Of a stretch of 64,000 bases of DNA, positions 41,680 to 55,400 are shown in pieces. A model generated the notes under the pieces. That model worked only from the letters and a program-made list of their open reading frames with translations. It made no database searches and was not told the origin of the DNA. The translations under genes and the position numbers were made by a program. This DNA is from Asterias amurensis (lineage: Eukaryota; Echinodermata; Asteroidea; Forcipulatida; Asteriidae): contig NC_092661.1 of NCBI RefSeq assembly GCF_032118995.1, forward strand, positions 12,586,494-12,650,493, written 5' to 3'. Positions within the stretch are counted from its first letter, which is position 1. Every line of letters starts with the position of its first letter.

Positions 41680-44600
41680 GTGTGGTCATTATACAATTGC
41701 TGCACGCTGCGACGGGCTCCATGGCGTTTTGTACACCCGAGGGGGAAAATGGCACCCGAAGTGAAGCCGAGGGTGCCATTTTCCCTCGAGGTTTTGTTAT
41801 ACCTTGGTAACTTATTATTCCTGTTCTTGAAGTTCTGTTGTCATCCTCAAACATTATTACATAGTTTAAAACAATTTGTCACTGTTCCCTCGAACCCGCG
41901 GTTGTTTCGTACTAAGCGCTGGAAATCGACCAACCGTGGGAACGATCAAGGTAATGTACACCGGTGAACATCAGTCAGCCATGGTACATTATACAATTGT
42001 TGCACGCTGTGACGGGATCAATGGCGTTTTGTACACTCAAGGGGGAAAATGGCACCCGAGGCGAAGCCGAGGGTGCCATTTCCCCTCGAGGGTGTACAAA
42101 ACGCCATGGACCCCGTCACAGCGTGCAACAATGGGAGACTTACCAGGTAAAATCCATTGTTCTCGGTCATGTGCGCACGCTCAGAACAACGAAAACAATT
42201 TAAATTTACCTGGTAAGTCTGCTGCCACCTAGCGTTTCAAAGTATCCAATTGTATAATATACACCAGTGAACATCACTCAGCCAGGGTACATGCGTATTT
42301 GTTGCACGGCACGTGATTGGTTCTGGACCAATCAAACTTCACAATTGGTTACCGAGGTATAACAAGAATGTTTGCGTAAATATTCACGACTTTCTTAAAC
42401 TCTTGTAAGCTGAGTCGTCAATTTTCTCAAGAACATTGCTGTTCATGACATTCTTAATTTATTATATTATTGATACCCACTCATCCAATACCGACTGAGG
42501 CTTGCAGTACAAAATTAATAAGCTTTGAAGAAGGTGTTTAATAAGATTACTTATTTACCAATTAGATATTTTCATCTTGATTTCTCCTTGGAGCTTCTTG
42601 ATCGCTCTCTAAAATTTGAATGCCAATAAACTGTGTGCATCCAAAATGGCGGTTTCCGTTTTGCCAAGCGAGTTTGTTAGGTTCACCGCGTGCTGTTGTC
42701 ATGGAAACATAATACTACCAACTATCAATAACATTTTAATTAAAAAAATTCACGAGTATTAAATGAAAGCAAATTGAATGAAGCAAAGACCCATCTGCCC
42801 TTGGATATGTTTTCATTAGTAGCGGGTGCTGGCTTCGACAATGTAAAATAATATTTATGTTAGCCAACAAGCCGCGTCTATGCTCAGTATGCAGCAAGTG
42901 GTCTTAATTTGGTCTTTTTTTATACGCGATGAATTCAGAGTAGTCCATCAGTTCAATACTTAAAAAATGTCTTATAAAATATTATATACTTATTCTAACT
43001 GTTTTAACATTATATCACAGACAGTGCTTACAGTTGTTTAGTTCATTAATTCATCAATTAAAGTCAATACCGAGCCGAGGGTGTCTTTTTTTTCAAGGGT
43101 GTACAAAACCTATAGACCCCCATCACAGAGAGACAATTTTTTTGTTGTACTTCAAGTGGTAACATCAAAGTTCTGTTGTCGGTTTCAAACAAGATTTACG
43201 ACGGAGTGTGCATAGTTTAACAAGCAAAATTGTTCAAAGAAGAAATAAATATTCACTGTTCCTTCGAACCCGCGTCTGTTCCGCACTAAGCGCTGGAAAT
43301 CGACCAATGGTGGGAACGATCAAGATATATTGTTATACCTCGGTAACAAACTGTGAATTTGATTGGTCGAGAACCAATCATGTGACGCGCAACAAAAACG
43401 CATGTACCATGGCTCGACGGGCCGGGTAACGTGAAAAATGATGTACACCGGTGTACATCACCTTGATCGTTCCCGGCGTTGGTCGATTTCCAGCGCTGTG
43501 TACGAAACAACCGCGGGTTCGAGGGAATTGTTTCTTGTTCGTCTGCTTGTTAAACAATGATTAGTCCGTCGTAATAAAGTTTGAAGATGACAACAGAACT
43601 TCGAGAAGAGGAATAACATTATTATACAAAGATATAACAAAACAATTGTTGCACGCTGTGACTGGGGTCCATGGGTTTTGTACACTCTCGCCGGGGGAAT
43701 CGAGTGTACAAACCGCCATGGAACCCGTCACAGCGTGCAACAATTGTATAGTGAACATCAGTCAGCCATGGTACATTATACAATTGTTGCACGCTGTGAC
43801 GGGATCCATGGCGTTTTGTACACCCGAGGGGGAAAATAGGGTGCCATTTGCCACCGAGGGTGTACAAAACCCATGGACCCCAATCACAGCGTGCAACAAT
43901 TGTTTTGTTATACCTTGGTAACATTGTTATTCCTCTTCTCGAAGTTCTGTTGTCATCTTCAAACATTATTAAGACGGAGCATAGTTTAATAGTTCAATCA
44001 TGGTTTAATAAGCAGACGAACGGTTCAAACAATAAACAATTCTTCACCTGTTGATCGAACCCGCGTGTGTTTCGCACAGCGCTTGAAATCGACCAAAGAC
44101 GGGATCGATCAAGGTGATGTACACCGGGTGTACATCACTTTTCATGTTACCCGGCGCGCTGTGCATTACACGTAGCGGTATCATTAGCCATGATACATGC
44201 GTATTTGTTGCACGGCACGTGATTGGTTCTGGACCAATCAAACTTCACAATTTGTTACCGAGGTATAACAACAATTGTGTGCGTAAATATTCACGACTTT
44301 CTTGAACTCTTGTAGCTGAGTCGTCAATTTTCTCAAGAACATTGCTGTTCATGACATTCTTAATTAATTATATTATTGATACACACTCATTCAATACCGA
44401 CTGAGGCTTGCAGTACAAGATTAATAAGCTTTGAAGAAGGTGTTTATAAGATAACTTATTCACCAATCAGATATTTTCATCTTGATTTCTCCTTGGAGCT
44501 TCTTGATCGCACCCTAAAATTTGATTGCAAATAAACTGTGTGCATCCAAAATGGCGGATTCCGTTTTGCCAAGCGAGTTTGTTCACCGCGTGCTGTTGTC

Positions 44601-45968
44601 ATGGAAAAAATAATACTTCCAACTATCAATAACATTTTAATTAACAAAAATTCACGAGTATAAGGACAGCAAATTGAATAAAGCAGAGACCCATCCTGCC
44701 CTTGGAGATGTTTTCATAAGTAGCGGGTGGTGGCTTCGACAATGTAAAATAATATTTATGTTAGCCAACAAGCCGCGTCTATGCTCAGTATGCAGCAAGT
44801 GGTCTTAATTTGGTCTTTTTATAATACTCGATGAATTCAGAGTAGTCTATCAGTTAAATACTTAAAATATATACTTAATCTAGTTGTTTTAACATTATAC
44901 GAAAGACAGTGCTTACAGTTGTTTAGTTCATTAATTCATCAATTAAAGTCAATACCGAGCCGAGGGTGTCATTTTTTTAAGGGGGGTACAAAACCTATAG
45001 ACCCCCATCACAGAGAGACAATTTTTTTGTTGTACTTCAAGTGGTAACATCAAAGTTCTGTTGTCGGTTTCAAACAAGATTTACGACGGAGTGTGCATGT
45101 ATAGTTTAACAAGCAAAATTGTTCAAAGAAGAAATAATTATTCACTGTTCCCTCGAACCCGCGGCTGTTTCGCACTAAGCGCTGGGGAAATCGACCAATG
45201 GTGGGAACGATCAAGGTATGTTGTTGTACCTCGGTAACAAACTGTGAAGTTTGATTGGTCGAGAACCAATCATGTAACGCGCAACAAAAACGCATGTTAC
45301 ATGGCTCGACGGGCCGGGTAACATGAAAAGTGATGTACACCGGTGTACATCACCTGGATCGTTCCCGGCGTTGGTCGATTTCCAGGGCTGTGTACGAAAC
45401 AACCGCGGGTTCGAGGGAATTAAACAATGAATATTCCGTCGTAATAATGTTTGAAGATGACAACAGAACTTCGAGAAGAGGAATAACATTATTATTCAAA
45501 GGTATAACAAAACAATTGTTGCACGCTGTGACTGGGGTCCATGTTTTTTGTACACTCTCGATATGAAATGGCACCCTCGGCTTCGCCTCGGGTGCCATTT
45601 CCCCCTCGAGTGTACAAACCGCCATGAAACCCGTCACAGCGTGCATCAATTGTACAATGTACACCCGTGAACACCACTCAGCCATGGTAAATGCGTATTT
45701 GTTGCACGGCACGTGATTGGTTCTGGATCGATCAAACTTCACAATTTGTTACCGAGTGTTTGCGTAAATATTCACGACTTTCTTGAACTCTTGTATTGTA
45801 GATGAGTCGTCAATGTTCTCAAGAACATTGCTGTTCATGACATTCTTAATTCATTATATTTTTGATACCCACTCATTCAATACCGACTGAGGCTTGCAGT
45901 ACAAAATTAATAAGCTTTGAAGGTGTTTATAAGATGACTTATTTACCAATCAGATATTTTCATCTTGA
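41680..45968. repeat. Tandem array of about 1.9-kb units packed with hairpins
   Basis: GCACGGCACGTGATTGGTTC occurs near 42304, 44213 and 45704. Long matching stretches (for example AATACCGACTGAGGCTTGCA near 42489, 44394 and 45880; GCCAACAAGCCGCGTCTATG near 42862 and 44764) show two full units and a third broken at 45968. Within units, palindromes of 100-150 bp have TTGTTGCACGCTGTGACGGG arms and GGCGAAGCCGAGGGTGCCAT-type apices (41692-41800, 41993-42131, 43646-43745, 43784-43905, 45517-45650). A 24-base perfect palindrome centred on CACCGGTG lies at about 45329-45352, with imperfect versions at 43440 and 44114. Frames here are shadows of repeats. Confidence 0.75.
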
Positions 45969-45969
45969 A

Positions 45970-46679
45970 AACTTTTACATTTCAAAACACGTCGTGCCAA
46001 GCCTGCACTTGTCAAATGTCAAATAGTGATGTTTACTTCTAGCTAGAAGTATTTTATTTCTTACTGAAAGCACACAAACTTGTCCAACAAGGGTGTTTTT
46101 TTCTGTCATCATTTTCTCGTAACTTCGATGACCAATTGAGCCCACATTTCACAGGCTTGTTTATTTTATGCATATGAATTGTGATACACCAAGTGAGAAT
46201 ACTGGTCTTTGACAATTACCAATAGTGTCCAATGGCTTTAATCAAACGTATACCGACCCTTTAAAAGTGCTTTATGAAAAAAAGGTCTTTCTTCAGGCAA
46301 ATATAATGGCGGTTTATCTGCCAATAAATAATATTACGAAAGAGAAAAAACAGCAGCAGCAAACGATAAAAACGATGACACAACACACTAATAATATGAT
46401 TAAAATTTATGTCACTGAATAGTATTACCAGCAATATTACTAGTCTCCTCATACCTAGACTCTCCTCATTTATTGCAACCATGATTTTTTTCTTCTTCTT
46501 CTGAATCTCACTTTGCGTTCCAACTCCAGGGAAAAAACGGCACAGTTCATTTTGTTTAAAAGGTACAATCCCATTACAATTTTTATAGCCTTTTCAGCAC
46601 CAATGAATTTCAGTAAACATCACTATTTGACATTTGACAAGTGCAGGCTTGGCACGACGTGTTTTGAAATGTAAAAGTT
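45970..46679. mobile_element. 710-bp element with 68-bp terminal inverted repeats
   Basis: 45970-46037 and 46612-46679 appear to be exact inverted copies (AACTTTTACATTTCAAAACA at the left start). The left end coincides with the break in the third 1.9-kb unit. Inside, 46060-46241 is a truncated family 1 MITE ending CCAATAGTGTCCAATGGCTT. No transposase frame was found. The target duplication is unclear. Confidence 0.75.
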
Positions 46680-46841
46680 ATTAAGAGCTGAAGTTTGAAG
46701 ATCGACAAAGTATTTTAGCACTAAGAAGACTATTCCCCTAATGTTATCTACCAAATGAATACGACTTAATGTATTCAGATATTAACTGCAGAAGACATTG
46801 CATCCACGCCCCTGCCATATTATTGACAATTCCTCCTGGGT

Positions 46842-46885
46842 GATATTACTCCGCCAGTGATTTTGAGCACTGCGTCATTTCCACT
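46842..46885 (+). promoter_or_regulatory. Putative core promoter of gene B
   Basis: GATATTAC at 46842 and TCATTTC at 46875 repeat the arrangement found before gene A. Downstream, GGTTGTGGAAAGACACACCA matches the 5' leader of gene A and runs up to the start codon region. Confidence 0.35.
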
Positions 46886-46933
46886 CTTCAGCTGGTGTCA
46901 ACCGGTTGTGGAAAGACACACCAGAATACAAAC

Positions 46934-47284
46934 ATGAACGTTCTGATATCGTTCACCATTGCGATGGTAGCCTGGATGTCCTACGAGGCATCAGCGACAG
47001 GTAAATGCAAAATCGGGTCCCATGGAACCATTTATCTACCACAACAGCACCGCACATTGATTGGTCACTCATTTCAAAATCACTCGGGGACAGTTCGGTT
47101 CAAATGTATCATGCTTTGCTCAAGGCACAGTCGCTGTATGTCATTCAATCACAATGACATCAGTGGCATCTGTCAGCTCAACGACGCCAGCAAGGAGGAA
47201 TTCCCAGAGAGTTACAAGCAAGATGGCGGCTTTTCCTACTTCGGCGACTCATCAAATAAAGCCCAAGCAGCAACGACTAAACGA
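46934..47284 (+). CDS. Gene B exon 1: signal peptide and intact PAN/apple-like domain
   Basis: 117 codons, phase 0 at the donor (AACGA then GTAAGT, GT at 47285). MNVLISFTIAMVAW starts the signal peptide. Cysteines at 25, 58, 62, 68 and 80 with KCIMLCSRHSRCMSF and GICQLND give the PAN/apple pattern. An odd number of cysteines is seen in this exon, so one may pair elsewhere or be free. An upstream in-frame ATG at 46895 would add 13 residues before the signal peptide. Confidence 0.82.
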
Positions 47285-49366
47285 GTAAGTTCCTCCGTCA
47301 TAAATATTGCAGATTACTGAAAACTTTTACAAGACATTCTTTATTTCTTGTTTTCTCAGCGATTACCTCATCAAATAATTGTTGCAAATAGGTCAACAAA
47401 CCAATAATGCAGTTATCTACATTTTCGCGCTGTACAATTCGTGCTGGAACCGTTGACAACAGTTAAATGTATTTCAAATTAAAGAAATAATAATCTATAT
47501 TTGGGTGTCGTGGCCGAGCGGTTAAGAAAACCGGATTCAAACTCTGGTGTTTCTGATTGGCACAGTGTAGGTTCGAGTCCCAGCCATGACACCGGTGCCC
47601 ATAAGCAAAACACTATAACGACGATGCGATCGTCCTTTGGATTGGACTTAGTTGGTCCCGTGTGTTGCGTAACACACGTAAAAGCACACAGTGCACTTAT
47701 AATCGAAAAGACAAGTTGTGACTGGTTTAATTGGAAGCAAATTGCGCAACAGCACCTTGTAAACCATACATGGTGCTATGAGAAAGGAGTAGGTCTACAA
47801 ACGTAGTCCCACAACACCTCGAAGGGAATCTTAAAGCAATCGCACAACATCGGTAAACAATATTGTCTCAAAGGCCCACACTTCGTGTATCACAACTTGT
47901 ATATAAAATAACAAACTTGTGAAAATTAAGCCTCAATCGGTATGGCAAAACCCACCCTTGTTTCCGCACGTTTCGCCGTGTCATGACAAGTGTTTAAAGG
48001 GACACACCGGCCGAATTGGGCTATTTGGGCTACAAAATAGACTAAGATATGACTTTAACGGTCTTCCAGGAATGAAGAAGACAAGTCCTTAAAAATAATC
48101 ATCAAATTTAGCCGTTTTTGAGCATTTTAAGACAAAAACGCAGGTCGCGTGATTGTTTTAACCAAAAAGTGGTACAAACAATCACGTGACCTTCCGGGCT
48201 AGTTTTACTTCATGCCGTCTAATTAAATCTTTTTTTTACAAAATTATTAACGAATAATTGACGAAAAAGATCATGTATTCAAATTATCGCTACAAAATGT
48301 AAATAATGGTCAAAAATCTAACGTAAGATTCGCATTCAAAGAGTCCGTGTAACGGAAGCTTGTTATGGCCCCACGGCGTGGAGCAATCAGAACGTAAGCC
48401 TCGGGGCATATACCGTACCGCACATGCCGTGTCTCGTGGGGGGCTGGAGGTGTAAACCCAGGCGCTATGAACTCCAAGCGTGTGGGTCTCGCCGTGAGCT
48501 TTGGAGGGGTTGGGAGCCAGACATCAAAGTACATGTTTGTCATCGTGGGTTTGTCAGTCGGTACACCTCGTGACGATTCCGTTATTTCTTATGATCGCAT
48601 AATGCTCTGTTTTGTTTCATGGCTCCTAGTTTCTTTTTGTTAGGAGTTTTCAGATAGTTAAAAAAGATTGATTATGTCAAACCGTAGGAATACCGCATTT
48701 TGTTATATTGACAGTGTTATTGTGTGAGTAGCTTAAAAAATGTTTTACAAAGAAGACAAAAAGAATAACAAAAAAGCGACCCCCGATCGTAGTAAAAAAG
48801 GACAGGTGAATAAGAATTACGCTCCATACGCCGCTACGTTAACGTTCCAAGATACCCAGCTACGCTTACGTTCCGAAATATAAGGTTCGCTAAATACTTG
48901 ACATTTGGATGATTTTTTTTTACAGCAACCATCTATAAAAACATTATTTATGATTCTACACCCCTAAATTGCGTAAACGGTGAGCCGGTGTGTCCCTTTA
49001 AAATAAATCCGTTATTCTCGATGTCGAGAATTGATAGTTTTAATGTTTTCTCAAAAAGTAAAGCATTTCATGGAATAATATTTCAAGGGAAGTCTTTCAC
49101 CATTACCTTCTGTAAACCCTGTAAATTATTTGTAAATCTGTGAACTTAAAATTTTTGTTCCGTTCAGAAAGTGTCCGATGGCTTTAAAATGAATCACCTT
49201 GAGCGTCACTGAGTACAACACGCGCGCTATAAGAAGCCACTAATATTATTAGCTGTTCCGACTGTCCGTCGGAACACGTATTGTTTTCGTCGAGATTTTT
49301 ATTATTTGTTATTATTGTTATTACTGTTATTATTGTTATTATTGTTATTACTGTTATTACTGTTAT

Positions 49367-49407
<41 letters not shown>

Positions 49408-49425
49408 TTGTTGTTGTTGTTGTTA

Positions 49426-49463
<38 letters not shown>

Positions 49464-52400
49464 TCTTTCTCCCTAAATCCCATAGTGTTTGTACACGTTT
49501 TTGCGGCAGCCTAATCTCCTAAACCATAATACGAAAGAGTGAGTTTATTATACCAAATTGAAGCTTAGAAAATAAGCTTAATTCTTATCGTAAAAAAATG
49601 TAAAAATGGTTAATTAATAAGCCTTAATTAAGCTTGTGAATATTTAATTAGCAAACCAAGTTAACACCATATCTCAAAAAGTAGACCGCCTATCCTGAAA
49701 CTGTTTTCAGCTATACACTAGTCAGGTCCTGTCAATGTGATTTCCGACATAAAATTCTGGACGACGTCACCATGACGTCATGTATTGCACGTTTTGTGTC
49801 TGTGCACAAACACAATGGCTCTTGAAGTGTAAACAAACCCAGCTTTCGGAAACATAATTTATTCGATTAAAATTAAATTACATGTTGTACACTTCCCAAA
49901 ACTGCTTTAGATTAAGATATATTTTATTGATGGTCATTTTAAAAGCATCAGAACTTATAGAAACAGTGTAATTATTTTTAAAAACCTGTATTTCCGGGGA
50001 AGTTTTTTCAAAGATCATGGGTACGGCGTAAAACTTGATTTGAATAGTCAAAATTGAAAACTGTTAACTTGGCCAAGTCCTTATCCCATTTTCGACCGGT
50101 GTTATTGCGTTTTTTGGTTCAATATACATAGATTTCTTACGGTCACCGACTAGCACAAGTCTAAACTTGTTCCCAAAATTTGACAAGCCTGAGCATGGTG
50201 CGTCGTGGACCGGGTTCATTTCAGGCGACGAGCGTGGACGACGAAAATAGACCGCCCGGGATTAGGAATTATTTACGGGTAAAGTAACCTTGTTCGCACC
50301 GGGGACCATTTGCCTAAACTAATTCCAGTATTTCGCGTTACGTTGGGAAATTAGACCATGACAAACAAAAACTCTTTGACAGGAATACAAAAGCAGAGAT
50401 TTTATATGCTGACGTTTCTCTGGTGGTTGAGTGGCTCAGTTTTATAGAGCTGCTTATAATAAACAATCAAAACATGTTGCTTTACAAAATTGCAGAAACT
50501 GAGCAGAACACCTAGATTCACAACTTGAACATGAGGCATGGTTAAGCTGCTTTTTGTGTTTAAAAAGCTATTATGTAGTTTGGTCTTTTAAAGGAAAGAA
50601 TCGCAGCGCTTACGTAATCAGGGAACTGTGCTTACGCTAAGCAAATTTTACAGCTTAGCAGGGAATGTGTTCTTCACGTCACAATTCGCAGCAAAAAATT
50701 GCTACAGTTGACTAATTGTGCTCAACTCCTGCGAAACTTTCACTGCGAAAACAGTGACTTCAAAATTTGATTTGCATTCGCAGGAAAAACCGTGCTTTAC
50801 TTGTGACAAAAGTGGGCAGGGGCGACTAGTGTGCTTTAGTGTTAAAGTCGCGACTACAAATTATTATTTGAGTCGCGACTACTGTTTTTCTCTACTCCGT
50901 TATAATCGTGTCCACACATCGACTACAAAATTTGTCCCGACTACCTGTTTGGTGAACCAGTTGTATTTCTTACTACTATTCGCAACATAATTTATATTGC
51001 CTTTGCGGCATAGCGGCACAAATCTTGAGAATCCGTACTTTATCTCGACAAGTGTTGTAGTTAGGTTTGAGGTGCTACTAGTCGAGTCATGATGGGAACT
51101 TGCTTAATGAAAAAGATTCAGTGCTCTGCAGAAGCATTGAATTCTGCGCTTACGTCAAGCGAAATAGACTGCTTATAGCAGGGATTTCTTTTGTTTGTGT
51201 GCTTCCAAGCTCGCACATTATTTTCCAAGCTTGCACATCACAGTAAGCGGATAATGGTGATCGTAAGCGCAGACGTACATGTAATTTTGCCCTGTAAGTA
51301 GATTTGGTAAGGCCTACACTTCAAACATGTAAAGTCAAAAAAGATTGTTAGTACATGAGGGGAAATCTTGTGAAACTGGTCCAATTTGACTCTGCTTCAC
51401 TGCGTAAGCAAAGAATTGACACATCAGAAGCGCGGATATTATCGCTTACATAAAGCATATTTCACAGCTTAGCAGGGATATTTTTGCTTGTGCGCGGGGA
51501 AACTTATCATATGTAATCTTTGTTTTGAACTAATTGCACAGATATTTCAGCGCCTGCACAGTAAGCGGAGAATGGTGGCTGTATAATAAATGGGCAGAGT
51601 TTGGTTGAAGCAGACAGAGCCATAAAACTGGGCCGTGTTCTATAGGGGAAATTATAGCTTGACATTTTATGACAGTTTTTGGCTCTGCGACGTACACATA
51701 CAAATACAGAGTCAGATACAGACATTACGGTGCAGAAATCGTGCAATTGAAATGTCTCATAAGAGCGCCCCCTATCGGCAGGAGTAGGAAAATAAAGGAG
51801 TATCCTACAAATTAATTATGTGTTTTTAAACACGTAAAATAATATCAAATGGAAGCTTTAGGATGTTTAGCTTAATTCCTTTCATAAAACATATTAAGAT
51901 TATTTATTAATTAACCACCAGTGACCCTCATTTGCATATTAATTAGGAAATGTTTGCAGCATCATATCTCAAGAACTTCACGGCCGACTTTTCAACTGTT
52001 TGTTCTTAAAGACTCCTTGGGGGTGGAGATTAATTTGAAAAAAGTGTGACCTCAAGTTGACCTCTACTTCCGCGTCAACCGGAAGTGTCACCATATCTCA
52101 AGAACTTTACAGCAGATTTTCAAACTCTTTTCAGTTAAAAACTCCTTAGGCATAAAATATTAACTTTAAAAAACCGTGACCTCAAGTTGACCCCTTCTTC
52201 CTGGTCAACCGGAAGTGGGACCATATCTCAAGAACTATACAACAGATTATCAATTTTTTTTCAGATATAGACTTCTTGGGCATTCAAGATTAGTTTGAAA
52301 CAACTTTGACCTCATGTTGACCTTTACTTCCGGGTCAACCGGAAGTGAGCCCATATCTAAAAAAGTACAAAGCTAATGTTCAAACTTCAGTTATAGACTC

Positions 52401-55400
52401 TAAGGCAATAAATATTAGCTTTGGAAAACTGTGACCCCAAGCTGACCTCTACTTCTGGGTCAACCGGAAGTGGGACTATATATCAAGATCTACACAACCG
52501 ATTTTATAGACTCCTTGGCATTGCAGATTAATCTTTGGTAGCTGTGGGCCCATGTTGACCTTTACTTACGGGTCAACCGGGAAGTAAGACCTTATAACAA
52601 GAGCTACACAACTTTTTTGAAACCTTTTTTCAGTTATATATTCCTTGGGCAATGAAGCCCATAATCCAAGCAAAACAACACGGAACAGCTTCGTGTTTGT
52701 TCACAAACACTTAATGTCTAGTTATTAGGTGTTCTTGCAATACAAGCACGTTGTTCTCGTGTGCGTTTCTTTTCCTCCTTCCACGTAACTCTGAAAGATA
52801 ACTCAAGATTAAAATTGAATTGAAGCTTGAAACTCATCAGACAATGAGCCGCAATGTGAAGACAGCACATCTGTCATGACGTCATGCTGACGTCATCAGG
52901 TGTCGAATTGCAGGATTTTAAAAGTTGAAAGAAATTACCATTTTGCTTTTTGCTGAATCTCATTTAATGTAAAAGCTAATGATGTTCATAGTTGGGCATC
53001 TGATAAATCAAGACTGGGGCAATATTCGAAAAGTTAACTCCAAAACCGTATCACCTACAACTCCCGGGTCGTTTCCCTAGGTCAAATTTTGCATTTGTTG
53101 TTTTTCCTTCAAAAAGTCATTGTCGGTCTTATTTGCAGCAAACTCGATATTTAACAAAAGCATATTCGTAAACAAAAATATATGACCTTACTATCGTAAA
53201 ATCGTATGACCTTAGCAACCAAATCGTTACCCAGAGTCGAAGTTTGCCTTATGTTGTTTTTCTTCAAAAGGTATTGGTATGGCTTATTTGCAGCATAACT
53301 CTTCAGACATTATCAACCTTTACATCAAGATGACACAAACTCATGATGACGTCATCAGCTTTAAAATCATAGTTTAATATAATATATGTACACAAATCAT
53401 AACTCTTGAACCACATGTTGGATTTTTACAATCTACACATCACTGCACAGGTTGTTAGAAGGTCAACAAACGCTACTCAGATAGTAACCTCATTTTAACC
53501 TTGACCTCATGTTCAAATTGGAAGTTTAACACCGGCAACTGGCGATCGTGAAGCCTAGCTCCACCTCCCTTCCATTGATCGTACAAATCAGACCATAATT
53601 CAATACGAGAACGAGCAAGAATTGTGCTAGTGTGTCCCCCTGCAGAACCCCAGCCGTGATTTCAAAGAGGTCTGTAGTACCATCTGGGGTGACAACCTTA
53701 GCCCACGTCATGCTGTAGCTTGCAATGATTGCCATGACTACCTTATGCAGGAAGGATGTCAATGAGCTTGCCTCGGTGTACAGTATCAAAGGCTTTCTTG
53801 AAGTCCAAGAAGGTGATGACACACGACAGGTTATTGTCCTTGACTCCTTCCAGTATCAACGTTGCATCCCAGAATAGCAAAAGTTGTCACAGGCTGCAAG
53901 AGGAATGCCGGCTGTTGTACAGATGGTAGTGTGTGGAATGTATCAATATGTACATGACCTGCGTCTTGCTGGGATTCAGGCGCAGATCTACTGTGACTGA
54001 TGCTGCCTCAAAGCGAGTTGGGGTTGGACTGCGTCCGGATCGCAGAAATCAGCGGGCGTCATCACAGCGTATGCAAGTGCAGGGATTTTCACGGCCGTCC
54101 GTCGTGCCGACTTACGTCTCCTCACACTGTAAGCATATCTTCTTGGGTGAGCGACTTACGTTAGATGTAGTCCATGACGATGACAAACAAGTAGGGCGCC
54201 AACGTATCTCCCTGGAGCACACTATATGTCGTGTCACAGTGCAACCCGATGATGTGCGCACTCATGCAGAAGTGTCGGTGTACACTGACATTATTGCGTT
54301 GATGAAAGGTGTGGTATACCGTAGAATGATAAAATCCTTCTCAGGTCCCCGCGGTCGACACAGTCGAATGCTTTGAATAAGTCGACAAAGCTTATCACCA
54401 GACTCCGCTTCCTTGAGCGGCACGCATCTCAGGTGTTACAACGTCCTCACCACAACTTTTCCCTCGTCTTGATGTTTGAGTTGGCCTTCCGCTATACTCC
54501 TTTGAGGGGAAGTATGGGAAGGTTGCTGAACACTTGGACTACTTGTGTGTCCTCATCCAGTATCTCGGGAGGGTTCCCTAGCAGCTTCATAAAGTGTGCA
54601 TGCCATAGCAGCACCCTCTCCTCAGCGCTTGGATCCTGACAGCTTGGGATCTAAATTACATCTGCCAGAGATGTCATAAATCAGCTTCCAACTACTTGCA
54701 TGCTGCTGGGCTACGTGCGCATTCTCGACCCCTTCTATCTTCTGCTCAAGCTCCTCTCTCTTTTGACGTAGACGCTGTATATCTCCTGCTTCTCCAGCTT
54801 GTACTTATCCCGTAGGAGCTGAGAATCTCTGTCTCAACAGTATTGTAGGCATAATGTGCTTTGAGCATCTTCTGCCTCAAAAGTTGAACTCTCGGGTCGT
54901 TGCAGCTCTCCATTTTCTTTCTCTTGAATTGCTTCAGACTTCCGCAGAATCGTGGGTCGCAGACACAAAGTGCTTGTAGAGATCCGAGGTCTCGTCCTCG
55001 TCATTTGGTAACACCTGGTACCTGTTCTTGACTTCGATAGCATAGCGAGTCTGTAGCTCCTTGTTTACTGCTAGCTCGCCCACTCTTTCTTGGGCTTCCC
55101 AGATACCTGTTTCTTTGGTACTCCCAAGCCGAGTTGCACTGTCGCTGTTACCGCCCTGTACTCCGAGTAGAGGGACCAACAGGAACTGTAGGCTTCTAAG
55201 TTGTTGACACAGTTCCTCCACTTCATACGCACACAAGAACATAGTCCAGCTGGTGAGTCCAGCTGGTGAGTTCACATGTTGCCTCTCCTTTTTCGGATTG
55301 GCGGCTAGAAGCCGGTGTTCCTCCTCGACTTCGAGAAGGCGCCTACCATTGTCGTTGGTCTCTGGAATGGCTGTGAGCAACTCGCCAAGAACAGCCAGGA

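Noticed and set aside
41868..42232. 118-codon frame and other frames in the hairpin array as host genes
   Set aside because: They follow palindromic repeat sequence, differ between repeat copies and carry no domain or splice support.
49184..49514. Frames rich in Ile, Val, Thr and Ala
   Set aside because: They are translations of a trinucleotide microsatellite.
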